From Pedobacter sp. SL55 (GTDB taxonomy: Bacteria; Bacteroidota; Bacteroidia; Sphingobacteriales; Sphingobacteriaceae): a stretch of DNA of 64,000 bases. The notes under the pieces are model-generated. The model was not told the DNA's origin and did not search any database. It saw nothing but the letters and a program-made list of their open reading frames with translations. The stretch is taken from assembly GCF_026625705.1 (NCBI RefSeq), contig NZ_CP113059.1, positions 3,224,001 through 3,288,000 of the forward strand. The letters run 5' to 3'. Each line of letters starts with the position of its first letter. Position 1 is the stretch's first letter. This document shows, in pieces, positions 56,604 through 64,000 of the stretch. Made by a program: the position numbers and the translations under genes.

Positions 56604-57751
56604 TGAATACCGAATATTTTAAAAAAACTTTTAGGGATATTTTCCAAGCAGAGGCAGTTTTGTTTAAATCGCCTGGGCGTATCAATATTATTGGAGAACA
56701 TACCGATTACAATGGCGGTTTGGTAATGCCTGCAGCTATCGATAAAGCGGTGTACGTTGCTGTTTCCAAACGAGATGACCACGAAATTCATCTTTATTCA
56801 GAAAGTTACCAATCTAAGTATGTTTCTTCTGTAGCAGCTATTCAAAAAACCGAACATAATTGGGTAAACTACATCTTGGGTGTAGCTAATGAAATGGTAC
56901 AAAGAGGACATCAATTAGGTGGTTTTAACCTTTTTATCTATGGGGATGTGCCACTAGGTGCTGGACTTTCATCTTCTGCTGCTGTAGAATGTGCAACAGC
57001 TTTTGCACTTAATTATATCAATCAGCTCTCTATACCACAAATGGAATTGGCACTGATATCACAAAAAGCAGAGCACACTTTTGCTGGTGTAAATTGTGGG
57101 ATCATGGACCAGTTTGCTTCTGTGTTTGGAAAGAAAGACCAAGCGATGATGCTTGATTGTAGATCGATGGAGTACGAGTACATTCCTTTGAAATTAGATG
57201 GTTACAAGCTGGTGCTTTTGAATACTAATGTAAAACATTCGCTAAGTGATTCTGCCTATAATGAAAGACGTGAGCAATGTGACAAAGGAGTGAATTGGAT
57301 AAAGGACCATCATGCTAGTGTTGAATATTTGCGGGATGTAACCCAAGAGATGCTGTTGGCACATGTAAAAGCTAAAGATGAAAATGTTTATCGCAAATGT
57401 AGTTATGTAGTTGCTGAAATCGAACGAGTTAAAAAGGCAGCTGCTGCACTTAAAAATGGCGATTTGAGCACTTTAGGGAAACTGATGTTTGAAACACATA
57501 AAGGACTTAGCGAGGACTACGAGGTAAGCTGTAAAGAACTTGATTTTCTGGTAGATCAAGTTAAGGGTTTAGACTATGTTCTCGGCGCAAGGATGATGGG
57601 AGGAGGGTTTGGAGGCTGTACCCTCAACATTGTAAGAGATGAAGAAATAGATAGACTAATAGATAACGTGTCTGTTAAATATCTAGAAAAATTTGGGTTG
57701 AAGTTGGATGCCTATATCGTAGAAACGGGTAATGGCTCACAAATAATTTAA
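56603..57751 (+). CDS. galK: Galactokinase
   Basis: A GHMP-family kinase of 382 residues that phosphorylates galactose at C1. All three family motifs are present: SPGRINIIGEHTDYNGG (galactose signature, near residue 24), PLGAGLSSSAAVECATAFA (ATP loop, near 114) and MMGGGFGGCTLNIV (near 330). GIMDQFASVFG includes the catalytic Asp. The ATG overlaps the galT stop by one base, and galE follows after 5 bases, so galT-galK-galE is a tight operon. Nothing is unusual in the gene. Confidence 0.96.
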
Positions 57752-57756
57752 ATAAA

Positions 57757-58782
57757 ATGGGAAAAATATTAGTAACAGGAGGAACGGGCTATATAGGTGC
57801 GCATACGGTAGTAGAATTGCACCGTGAAGGTTACGAAGTGCTGATTGTCGATAACCTTTCGAATTCAAACATCAAAATACTCGATCAGTTACAACTCATT
57901 ACGGGAAAACGTTTCGATTTCGTACAAATGGATCTCCAGGACATAAAGGCTGTTAGGCAGTTAGCTAAGTTACATCATAATATTACGGGAATAATCCATT
58001 TTGCTGCTTCTAAAGCAGTAGGCGAGTCTGTTCAAGAACCTTTGAAATACTATCATAATAATTTAGGCGGCCTGCTCAATCTACTTACCGTGTTTGACAA
58101 GGAAATCAACTTTGTCTTTTCTTCTTCATGTACAGTTTATGGTCAGCCTGATAGGTTGCCCGTAACCGAAAAAGATCCAGTAAAAAGTGCAGAATCTCCC
58201 TATGGAAATACCAAGCAGATTGCCGAAGAGATATTGAGGGATGCAGCTCAGGCAAATGTCAATCTAAATGTGGTTTGCCTTCGATATTTCAACCCAGTAG
58301 GAGCTATTGATTCTGCGCTGATTGGGGAGCTTCCGCTAGGTGTGCCAGCCAATCTGGTGCCTTACATCACACAGTCGGCAATTGGCAAGCGTGGACCAAT
58401 AGTAGTTCATGGGAATGATTATGATACAGCTGATGGTTCTGCAGTACGAGACTATATCCATGTGGTAGATTTAGCAAAGGCACACGTATCAGCTATTAAA
58501 AGATTAGAAAAGAAGGCGGCCAAAGAACGTTACGAGATTTTTAACATCGGTACAGGGAAAGGCTATTCTGTGTTAGAGGTAATTGCGGCATTTAAAAAGA
58601 CAACACAACAAAAACTCGATTACAAAATTGGTCCGAGAAGAGCGGGAGATATCGCAAAGATATATGGAGATGTAACGAAAGCTGAGCAGGTGCTGGGATG
58701 GAAAGCGAAGCTTGGAATAGAGGAGATGATGGCAAGCGCTTGGAAATGGGAAAAATACGTTAAGGCCAATCCTTTTGAATAA
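57757..58782 (+). CDS. galE: UDP-glucose 4-epimerase
   Basis: An extended-SDR epimerase of 341 residues that interconverts UDP-galactose and UDP-glucose, completing the Leloir cycle. The NAD motif GGTGYIGAHT is at residues 8-17. FSSSCTVYGQP (near 126) has the catalytic Ser/Thr, and SPYGNTKQIAEEIL (near 150) has the Tyr-x-x-x-Lys. LRYFNPVGA follows near 180, GSAVRDYIHVVDLA near 230, and RRAGDIAKIYGD near the end, all typical of GalE. It lies between galK and the galactose symporter gene, which starts 19 bases downstream. Confidence 0.95.
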   Translation: MGKILVTGGTGYIGAHTVVELHREGYEVLIVDNLSNSNIKILDQLQLITGKRFDFVQMDLQDIKAVRQLAKLHHNITGIIHFAASKAVGESVQEPLKYYHNNLGGLLNLLTVFDKEINFVFSSSCTVYGQPDRLPVTEKDPVKSAESPYGNTKQIAEEILRDAAQANVNLNVVCLRYFNPVGAIDSALIGELPLGVPANLVPYITQSAIGKRGPIVVHGNDYDTADGSAVRDYIHVVDLAKAHVSAIKRLEKKAAKERYEIFNIGTGKGYSVLEVIAAFKKTTQQKLDYKIGPRRAGDIAKIYGDVTKAEQVLGWKAKLGIEEMMASAWKWEKYVKANPFE

Positions 58783-58801
58783 GTAGTAACCAAATATAAA
58801 C

Positions 58802-60478
58802 ATGAAAAATAATATTTTAGACTTTAAAGATTATATCGTATTTGCGGTATATTTCGTCATTGTAGCTGCGTACGGTTTTTATATCTACCGAAAAAAGAAG
58901 TCGGCAAAGGCAGATTCCAAAGATTACTTTTTAGCCGAGGGTTCCCTTACTTGGTGGGCCATTGGTGCATCTTTGATTGCTTCTAATATTTCTGCCGAGC
59001 AATTTATCGGGATGAGCGGCTCTGGTTTTAAGATGGGATTGGCCATAGCTACCTACGAATGGATGGCAGCGGCAACCCTAATCATCGTGGCTATTTTCTT
59101 TATTCCAGTTTATCTGAAAAATAAGATTGCTACCATGCCACAATTTTTGCATCAACGCTATAATGGTACCGTAGCCATGATTATGGCAGTATTTTGGCTT
59201 TTATTATATGTAGTGGTTAACCTAACTTCGATCCTTTATCTTGGTGCGCTGGCCGTGAGTAGTATTTCTGGATTTAGCATTGAGGCTTGTATGTACGCTA
59301 TTGCTGCATTTGCTATTATTATTACTCTTGGTGGGATGAAGGTAATAGGCTATACCGATGTAATACAGGTGTTCTTTTTAATTTTGGGAGGATTGGCTAC
59401 CACTTATCTTGCACTTAACCTAGTTTCGGAACATTATGGAACAAACGGAATATTGGAAGGTTATAGTTTGATGACCGAGAAGGCTTCAGAACACTTCCAC
59501 ATGGTACTTAAGCCAGATAATGAAAATTACATAGATCTTCCCGGACTTTCTGTATTGATTGGCGGTATGTGGATTGTAAACCTTAACTATTGGGGCTGCA
59601 ACCAATACATTACCCAACGTGCTTTGGGTGCCGACCTAAATACGGCAAGGGGTGGACTGTTATTTGCTGCATTCCTAAAATTGTTGATGCCGATTATAGT
59701 GGTGTTGCCAGGTATAGCCGCCTATGTGCTTTATAAAGATGGAAAATTCCAAACAGAGATGATGCATGACGGATCACTAAATCCTGATAGAGCCTATCCA
59801 GTATTGTTAAACCTTCTTCCTGCGGGCTTAAAGGGGCTTTCTTTCGCGGCCTTGACTGCTGCTGTGGTAGCTTCATTGGCGGGTAAGGCCAACAGTATTG
59901 CTACAATTTTTACGCTCGATGTTTACAAAAAGGTTTTCAATAGCAATGCTACGGAGAAAAATCTGGTAACCACTGGAAAGATTACGATTGTAGTTGCAAT
60001 GGTATTAGCCGTGCTGATTGCGCCGCATTTAGGGATTGATAAAAAAGGAGGTTTCCAATATATCCAAGAATATACTGGATTTGTGTCTCCGGGCATTTTT
60101 GCCATGTTCATTTTAGGTTTCTTTTGGAAGAGAACAACATCCAACGCGGCATTATTTGCTACAATTGGCGGTTTCCTGATTTCTATTTTCTTGAAGGTGC
60201 TGCCTAAATTAGCAGATCTTTCTTGGCTTTCTCCATTGGGCTTTTCGGTTAAAAACGCTGATGGTGTTTATGAAATTCCGTTTATAGATAGAATGGGCTT
60301 TGTATTTATTTTCTGCGTAATCGGGATGGTAATCATCAGTACGTTTAGGAAAAAAGGAGATGATGTTTCTAAAGGACTTGATATTGATGTAAGTATGTTC
60401 AGAACTACCAAAGGCTTTGCTATTGGTACAATTATCATAGTTGGTCTACTAGTTGCGCTTTATAGTATTTACTGGTAG
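58802..60478 (+). CDS. Sodium/galactose symporter, vSGLT-like
   Basis: A 558-residue SSS-family transporter with about fourteen helices. It is strikingly close to Vibrio SGLT: ASNISAEQFIGMSGSGFK carries the Gln of the sugar site, and ATYEWMAAATLIIVAIFF carries the Glu of the Tyr-Glu-Trp helix. VNLNYWGCNQYITQRALG holds the Asn and Tyr that contact and gate galactose. The sodium-site helix reads AALTAAVVASLAGKANSIAT. Those residue assignments come from recall of the vSGLT structure. As the last gene of the gal operon it should import galactose with Na+. It is the third SSS symporter in the window and the most confidently assigned. Confidence 0.92.
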   Translation: MKNNILDFKDYIVFAVYFVIVAAYGFYIYRKKKSAKADSKDYFLAEGSLTWWAIGASLIASNISAEQFIGMSGSGFKMGLAIATYEWMAAATLIIVAIFFIPVYLKNKIATMPQFLHQRYNGTVAMIMAVFWLLLYVVVNLTSILYLGALAVSSISGFSIEACMYAIAAFAIIITLGGMKVIGYTDVIQVFFLILGGLATTYLALNLVSEHYGTNGILEGYSLMTEKASEHFHMVLKPDNENYIDLPGLSVLIGGMWIVNLNYWGCNQYITQRALGADLNTARGGLLFAAFLKLLMPIIVVLPGIAAYVLYKDGKFQTEMMHDGSLNPDRAYPVLLNLLPAGLKGLSFAALTAAVVASLAGKANSIATIFTLDVYKKVFNSNATEKNLVTTGKITIVVAMVLAVLIAPHLGIDKKGGFQYIQEYTGFVSPGIFAMFILGFFWKRTTSNAALFATIGGFLISIFLKVLPKLADLSWLSPLGFSVKNADGVYEIPFIDRMGFVFIFCVIGMVIISTFRKKGDDVSKGLDIDVSMFRTTKGFAIGTIIIVGLLVALYSIYW

Positions 60479-60493
60479 TGCTATAAGTTTACT

Positions 60494-60527
60494 CCGTGCG
60501 CCTACCCATCGAAAAATAGGTGCACGG
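60494..60527 (+). terminator. Hairpin after the gal operon
   Basis: CCGTGCGCCTA pairs with TAGGTGCACGG (11 bp with one G-T pair, loop about 12), 16 bases after the symporter stop. No T-tract follows directly, so termination strength is uncertain. Confidence 0.55.
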
Positions 60528-60573
60528 ATATACTAGTTTAACTCGGGTTATGGGGCTTAATCTTGGCTAATCG

Positions 60574-60685
60574 ACCCTGACCTGTAGCAAAGCGGAAAGC
60601 TACGCAGTAAAATAAATTTGCTTCGCAGCTACTGCGTGGTCAGGGTAACGGTATGGGCAGTTCGTCTCCCGAAATTAATTCGGGA
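60574..60685. repeat. Nested inverted repeats between convergent genes
   Basis: ACCCTGACC (60574-60582) faces GGTCAGGGT (60638-60646). Inside it ACGCAGTA (60602-60609) faces TACTGCGT (60630-60637), and GTAGC/GCTAC form a third stem. A separate small palindrome TCCCGAA...TTCGGGA stands at 60667-60685. Such nested stems resemble dispersed palindromic repeats or a bidirectional terminator. The 293-bp gap has no gene that I can support. Confidence 0.5.
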
Positions 60686-60771
60686 CTAGCTTTTAGGTTT
60701 ATTTTTTAAAATCACATTTTTAGAATAAATATTTAACTTGTTGATAAACAGTTAAAAATACCCGTTACTCT

Positions 60772-61227
60772 TTATTTATACACCTTTAACTTCATTCTCA
60801 ATAAAGGATAGTTCTTGCCAAAATCATCCTTTTCGGTTCTTTCATAAACTTCAAATCCCACTTTCTCATAAAATATTTTAGCATCGGCGTTTTGTTCATT
60901 CACATCAACAAGTGTTGCACCTTGTTTGGTAATAGCAAATTCTATAAGCTGGCGGCCTAAACCTTTTCCAGTATATTCTGGATCTAGAAACAACATTTCA
61001 ATTTTATGTTGATAGATACCAATAAAACCAATTACTTTTTCATCAACTACTAAACAAAACATCGCTAAGATTTCAAAATCGTAGTCTACAAGCAATGCTT
61101 TTATCTCTATAAAATCTGCGCTACTTAGAAAATGATGTGTAGCTAAAACAGATTTTTCCCAAACCGATACGATTTGATCTTTGTACTTACTGCTATATTT
61201 TTTGATTTCGAAAGAACTACTGGGCAT
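60772..61227 (-). CDS. GNAT-family N-acetyltransferase
   Basis: A 151-residue acetyl-CoA-dependent acetyltransferase. The acetyl-CoA loop is EYTGKGLGRQLIEFAI near residue 85, matching Q/R-x-x-G-x-G/A, preceded by KIEMLFLDP. NEQNADAKIFYEKVGFEVYER near 110 is the usual C-terminal GNAT block. No substrate can be assigned. The MBL-fold gene ends 2 bases upstream, so the two are almost certainly co-transcribed. Confidence 0.85.
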   Translation of the reverse strand: MPSSSFEIKKYSSKYKDQIVSVWEKSVLATHHFLSSADFIEIKALLVDYDFEILAMFCLVVDEKVIGFIGIYQHKIEMLFLDPEYTGKGLGRQLIEFAITKQGATLVDVNEQNADAKIFYEKVGFEVYERTEKDDFGKNYPLLRMKLKVYK

Positions 61228-61229
61228 CT

Positions 61230-62078
61230 CTAGGAATAAAGTATCTCATTAAGAGAAAAGGTATCTTTTAAACGAACTCCCTTTTCGGTATGCTGCAAAG
61301 TGCAGCATTCGTTCACAGGATCGTGCTCTAAATAAAGTATATATTCGTTGGTAGCAGCTTCGGCTAAGAAATCTTTTTTCTCTTTCAAGGTCTGTAAGGG
61401 GAACATATCATAAGACATTACATAGGGTAGCGGAATGTGCCCGGTAGAAGGCAACAAATCAGCCATGTACACAATGGTTTTGTCTTTGTATTGTAGTTGC
61501 GGCAACATCATGGCATCGGTATGGCCATACGCAAAGCGGATGTTGATACCCTCATGAAAATGTACGTTTTGTTGTGTAGGGATAAACTTTAGTTGTCCAC
61601 TTTCTTGAATAGGAAGAATGTTTTCTTTGAGAAAAGAAGCTTTCTCCCGAGCGTTCGGAGTTACTGCCCAATCCCAATGTTGCTGATTGCTCCAATATAC
61701 CGCATTTTTAAACGCAGGGCGAAGTTGATCGCCTTGTCTTTCGATAGAACCACCACAATGATCAAAGTGTAAGTGCGTTAAAAAAACATCTGTAATGTCA
61801 TCTCTATGAAAACCATGGGCAGCAAGCGATTTATCTAAGGTATCGTCGCCGTGCAAATAGTAATGCCCGAAGAATTTTTCATCTTGTTTGTTGCCCAAGC
61901 CATTATCCACCAAAATCAACCTGCCTCCATCTTCAATTAACAAGCATCGCATAGCCCAGGAGCATAAGTTATTCTCGTCTGCCGGATTAGTTTTTTGCCA
62001 AATAGATTTAGGAACAACGCCAAACATGGCGCCGCCATCTAATTTAAAGTTTCCAGTGTTTATGGTGTAGAGTTTCAT
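61230..62078 (-). CDS. MBL-fold metallo-hydrolase
   Basis: A 282-residue metallo-beta-lactamase-fold protein of the lactonase-like (AiiA/YtnP) type. THLHFDHCGG near residue 106 is the His-x-His-x-Asp-His zinc motif. AYGHTDAMMLPQL near 180 gives the next His, YMADLLPSTGHIPLPY near 205 the bridging Asp, and LEHDP near 250 the last His. It starts MKLYTINTGNFKLDGGAMFG, typical for the subgroup. The substrate is unknown; lactone hydrolysis is only one option. It leads a two-gene unit with the GNAT gene. Confidence 0.85.
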   Translation of the reverse strand: MKLYTINTGNFKLDGGAMFGVVPKSIWQKTNPADENNLCSWAMRCLLIEDGGRLILVDNGLGNKQDEKFFGHYYLHGDDTLDKSLAAHGFHRDDITDVFLTHLHFDHCGGSIERQGDQLRPAFKNAVYWSNQQHWDWAVTPNAREKASFLKENILPIQESGQLKFIPTQQNVHFHEGINIRFAYGHTDAMMLPQLQYKDKTIVYMADLLPSTGHIPLPYVMSYDMFPLQTLKEKKDFLAEAATNEYILYLEHDPVNECCTLQHTEKGVRLKDTFSLNEILYS

Positions 62079-62083
62079 TTTTG

Positions 62084-62235
62084 TTGGTTAACTGGTTAAT
62101 TGTTTAAATTGGTTAACTGTTTATTTGGTTAATCGCAAGAAATGCTATCAAAGCTATAAACAAAAATTGGTTAATTGCATATAGCAACTAACCAATTCAA
62201 ACAGTTTAAACGATTAACCAAAAAAGGTTAACAAT
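62084..62235. repeat. TTGGTTAA-rich imperfect inverted repeat
   Basis: The gap between lpdA and the MBL gene contains at least five TTGGTTAA/GGTTAA words on the plus strand (from 62085) and several reverse complements (TTAACC/ACCAA) to about 62235. GGTTAAT-GTTTAAA on the left is mirrored by TTTAAAC-ATTAACC on the right. It can fold into an AT-rich stem, but no terminator signature is evident. Confidence 0.5.
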
Positions 62236-62244
62236 TAAACTAAG

Positions 62245-63633
62245 CTATAAATGTATTACTTCTCCGTAAGCATCAGCAGCAGCTTCCATAATGGCTTCGC
62301 TCATGGTAGGGTGAGGGTGTACAGATTTAATCATTTCATGACCAGTAGTTTCTAATTTACGAGCCACTACAATTTCTGCAATCATTTCGGTTACGTTAGC
62401 GCCAATCATGTGCGCACCTAACAATTCTCCGTATTTAGCGTCGAAAATTAATTTAACAAAGCCATCTTTAGCACCTGCAGCACTTGCTTTACCCGAGGCA
62501 GAGAATGGGAATTTTCCAATTTTCAATTCGTAACCAGCAGCTTTGGCAGCTTTTTCTGTGTAACCTACCGAAGCAATTTCTGGCGAGCAATAAGTACATC
62601 CCGGAATGTTGTTGTAATCTAACGGCTCTACATGCTGACCAGCAATTTTCTCTACACAAATGATCCCTTCGGCAGAAGCTACGTGCGCTAAAGCTTGTCC
62701 CGGAACCACATCGCCAATGGCATAATATCCTTTTACCGAAGTATTATAAAATTCGTCAACTACGATTTTGCCTTTATCAGTTTTAATACCTACATCTTCT
62801 AAGCCAATATTTTCGATATTAGCTACCACACCAGCGGCAGAGAGTACGATGTCGCACTCGATAGTTTGCATGCCACTTGCAGTTTTAACCTGAACTTTGC
62901 AGCCAGTACCGCTGGTATCTACAGACTCTACAGATGCCGAAGTCATGATTTCTATGCCGGTTTTCTTTAGGCTGCGTAACAATTGTTTTGAAACGTCTTC
63001 GTCTTCTACTGGAACTACATTTTCCATAAATTCTACAATAGTTACTTTTGTACCCATAGTAGCGTAGAAGTAAGCAAACTCAACACCGATAGCGCCAGAA
63101 CCTACCACTACCATAGATTTTGGTTGTTGTGGCAATACCATTGCTTGGCGGTAGCCAATTACTTTCTTGCCATCTTGCTTTAAGTTAGGCAATTCTCTAG
63201 AACGGGCACCTGTAGCAATTATAACGTGCTTAGCAGAAAGTTCTTTTTGAGAACCGTCGGCGCCTTTAACTTCAACTTTGTTGCCTGCTTTTACTTTACC
63301 AGTGCCCATTACCACGTCAATTTTGTTCTTCTTCATTAAGAACTGCACGCCTTTGCTCATACCATCGGCAACACCGCGACTACGTTTAACTACCGCTTCG
63401 AAATCTGCTTTAGCTTCTGAGGTAGTAATGCCGTAATCTGCAGCGTGATTGATATATTCGAAAACCTGTGCGCTTTTTAATAAGGCTTTAGTAGGGATAC
63501 AGCCCCAGTTAAGGCATATTCCACCTAATGATTCGCGTTCCACAATAGCAACTTTCATTCCTAATTGAGAAGCTCTAATGGCAGTAACATATCCGCCTGG
63601 ACCGCTACCTAATACAACTAAATCGTAGTTCAT
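62245..63633 (-). CDS. lpdA: Dihydrolipoyl dehydrogenase (E3)
   Basis: A 462-residue flavoprotein that reoxidises dihydrolipoamide in the 2-oxoacid dehydrogenase complexes and the glycine cleavage system. It starts with the FAD motif VVLGSGPGGYVTAIRA. GGICLNWGCIPTKALL contains the redox-active Cys40 and Cys45. VVVGSGAIGVEFAYFYATMG is the NAD motif near 175, and YAIGDVVPGQALAHVASAEG carries the FAD-binding Asp near 310. VHPHPTMSEAIMEAAAD has the catalytic His-Glu dyad near the C-terminus. Everything expected is present. It is the last gene toward the window's right edge and appears to be transcribed alone. Confidence 0.96.
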   Translation of the reverse strand: MNYDLVVLGSGPGGYVTAIRASQLGMKVAIVERESLGGICLNWGCIPTKALLKSAQVFEYINHAADYGITTSEAKADFEAVVKRSRGVADGMSKGVQFLMKKNKIDVVMGTGKVKAGNKVEVKGADGSQKELSAKHVIIATGARSRELPNLKQDGKKVIGYRQAMVLPQQPKSMVVVGSGAIGVEFAYFYATMGTKVTIVEFMENVVPVEDEDVSKQLLRSLKKTGIEIMTSASVESVDTSGTGCKVQVKTASGMQTIECDIVLSAAGVVANIENIGLEDVGIKTDKGKIVVDEFYNTSVKGYYAIGDVVPGQALAHVASAEGIICVEKIAGQHVEPLDYNNIPGCTYCSPEIASVGYTEKAAKAAGYELKIGKFPFSASGKASAAGAKDGFVKLIFDAKYGELLGAHMIGANVTEMIAEIVVARKLETTGHEMIKSVHPHPTMSEAIMEAAADAYGEVIHL

Positions 63634-64000
63634 CTGTTTAATTTTATTTTTGTTTTTATGGTCAGATAGTTTTATTCCGATCCGATAGCTATCGGATTAT
63701 TGGAAGAGCCTTTGATCATTGAAATCTTCATTAAGTAAAAAGGTACTAATGATTTCAATCATTTAGGGTTCAATATCTTTTCTATAAAGAAATTTAACGT
63801 AATAACCTGCTGCCAAAATTAAGAAAAATGTTGATTAAATCACGTGGTGTTAGTATTAGGTAATTGTAATAAAATGAATTGCTAAATGAAAGATTGATAA
63901 AATAAAGGTTAAATTTTTATTAAAGTGTAATTTAATGTATTGTGTTTATGTATGTTACACGCTTTTTGGGTAGTGTTAAGTGTTGAAAAGTTTTAAGATA
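63634..64000. other. Non-coding region upstream of lpdA with an 18-bp palindrome
   Basis: No gene can be supported in these 367 bases. ATCCGATAGCTATCGGAT at 63680-63697 is a perfect 18-bp palindrome. CCGATAGCTATCGG cores of this kind recur as dispersed repeats in Bacteroidota (general knowledge). The remainder is very AT-rich and probably carries the lpdA promoter and, beyond the window, another gene's control region. Confidence 0.55.

Overview
The window looks like chromosomal DNA of a member of the Bacteroidota, most likely a Pedobacter-like Sphingobacteriaceae. The grounds are a SusC/SusD pair, type IX secretion C-terminal sorting tails, AT-rich intergenic DNA, starts without clear Shine-Dalgarno sequences, a TAnnTTTG-type -7 element, and short palindromic repeats of a kind common in this phylum. 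The genus is an inference from protein style; no marker gene was searched.

Layout. 1-10.5 kb is housekeeping DNA: the end of a DnaQ-like exonuclease, kynureninase, two bestrophin-family channels, a histone-deacetylase-fold amidohydrolase, a CPA1 Na+/H+ antiporter, a TruC-like pseudouridine synthase, DNA polymerase IV and tRNA-Arg(CCG). 10.8-25.9 kb is an L-fucose locus in two divergently controlled arms. The plus-strand arm holds an AraC regulator, fucP, a UxaA-family dehydratase, an SDR, an FAH-family hydrolase, a mutarotase, a lactonase, a second SDR and an FMN lactate dehydrogenase. The minus-strand arm holds an SDR, an enolase-superfamily L-fuconate dehydratase, an SSS symporter and a GH29 alpha-L-fucosidase, under a second AraC regulator. 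26.3-54.4 kb is a polysaccharide utilisation locus (PUL): a secreted CBM protein, SusC, SusD, two SusE/F-position lipoproteins, two GH95 enzymes (one joined to a sialate O-acetylesterase-type esterase), two paralogous clan GH-D (GH27-like) enzymes, a GH36 alpha-galactosidase, a GntR regulator and an SSS symporter. 54.7-60.5 kb is a galactose operon (galT, galK, galE, vSGLT-like symporter) divergent from a Nudix-type regulator. 60.8-63.6 kb holds a GNAT acetyltransferase, an MBL-fold hydrolase and dihydrolipoyl dehydrogenase.

How it fits together. The central PUL is predicted to release L-fucose (GH95, GH29), galactose (GH36, GH27-like) and acetate (esterase) from an acetylated glycan. The flanking clusters take those sugars to central metabolism: L-fucose by the non-phosphorylative route to pyruvate and L-lactate, then pyruvate, and galactose by the Leloir pathway. 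The whole 50 kb therefore reads as one glycan-to-metabolite island with four local regulators. Three PUL transcription units share a TTGTAG...TATAG element, and the galactose operon has a perfect 17-bp inverted repeat upstream.

Caution. At least five genes (exonuclease, GH29, fuconate dehydratase, a PUL lipoprotein, and galT twice) are broken by single-base indels. The GH95/esterase join may be a further case. Several lie in homopolymers, so residual sequencing error is a strong possibility, and enzyme losses should not be concluded from this sequence alone.
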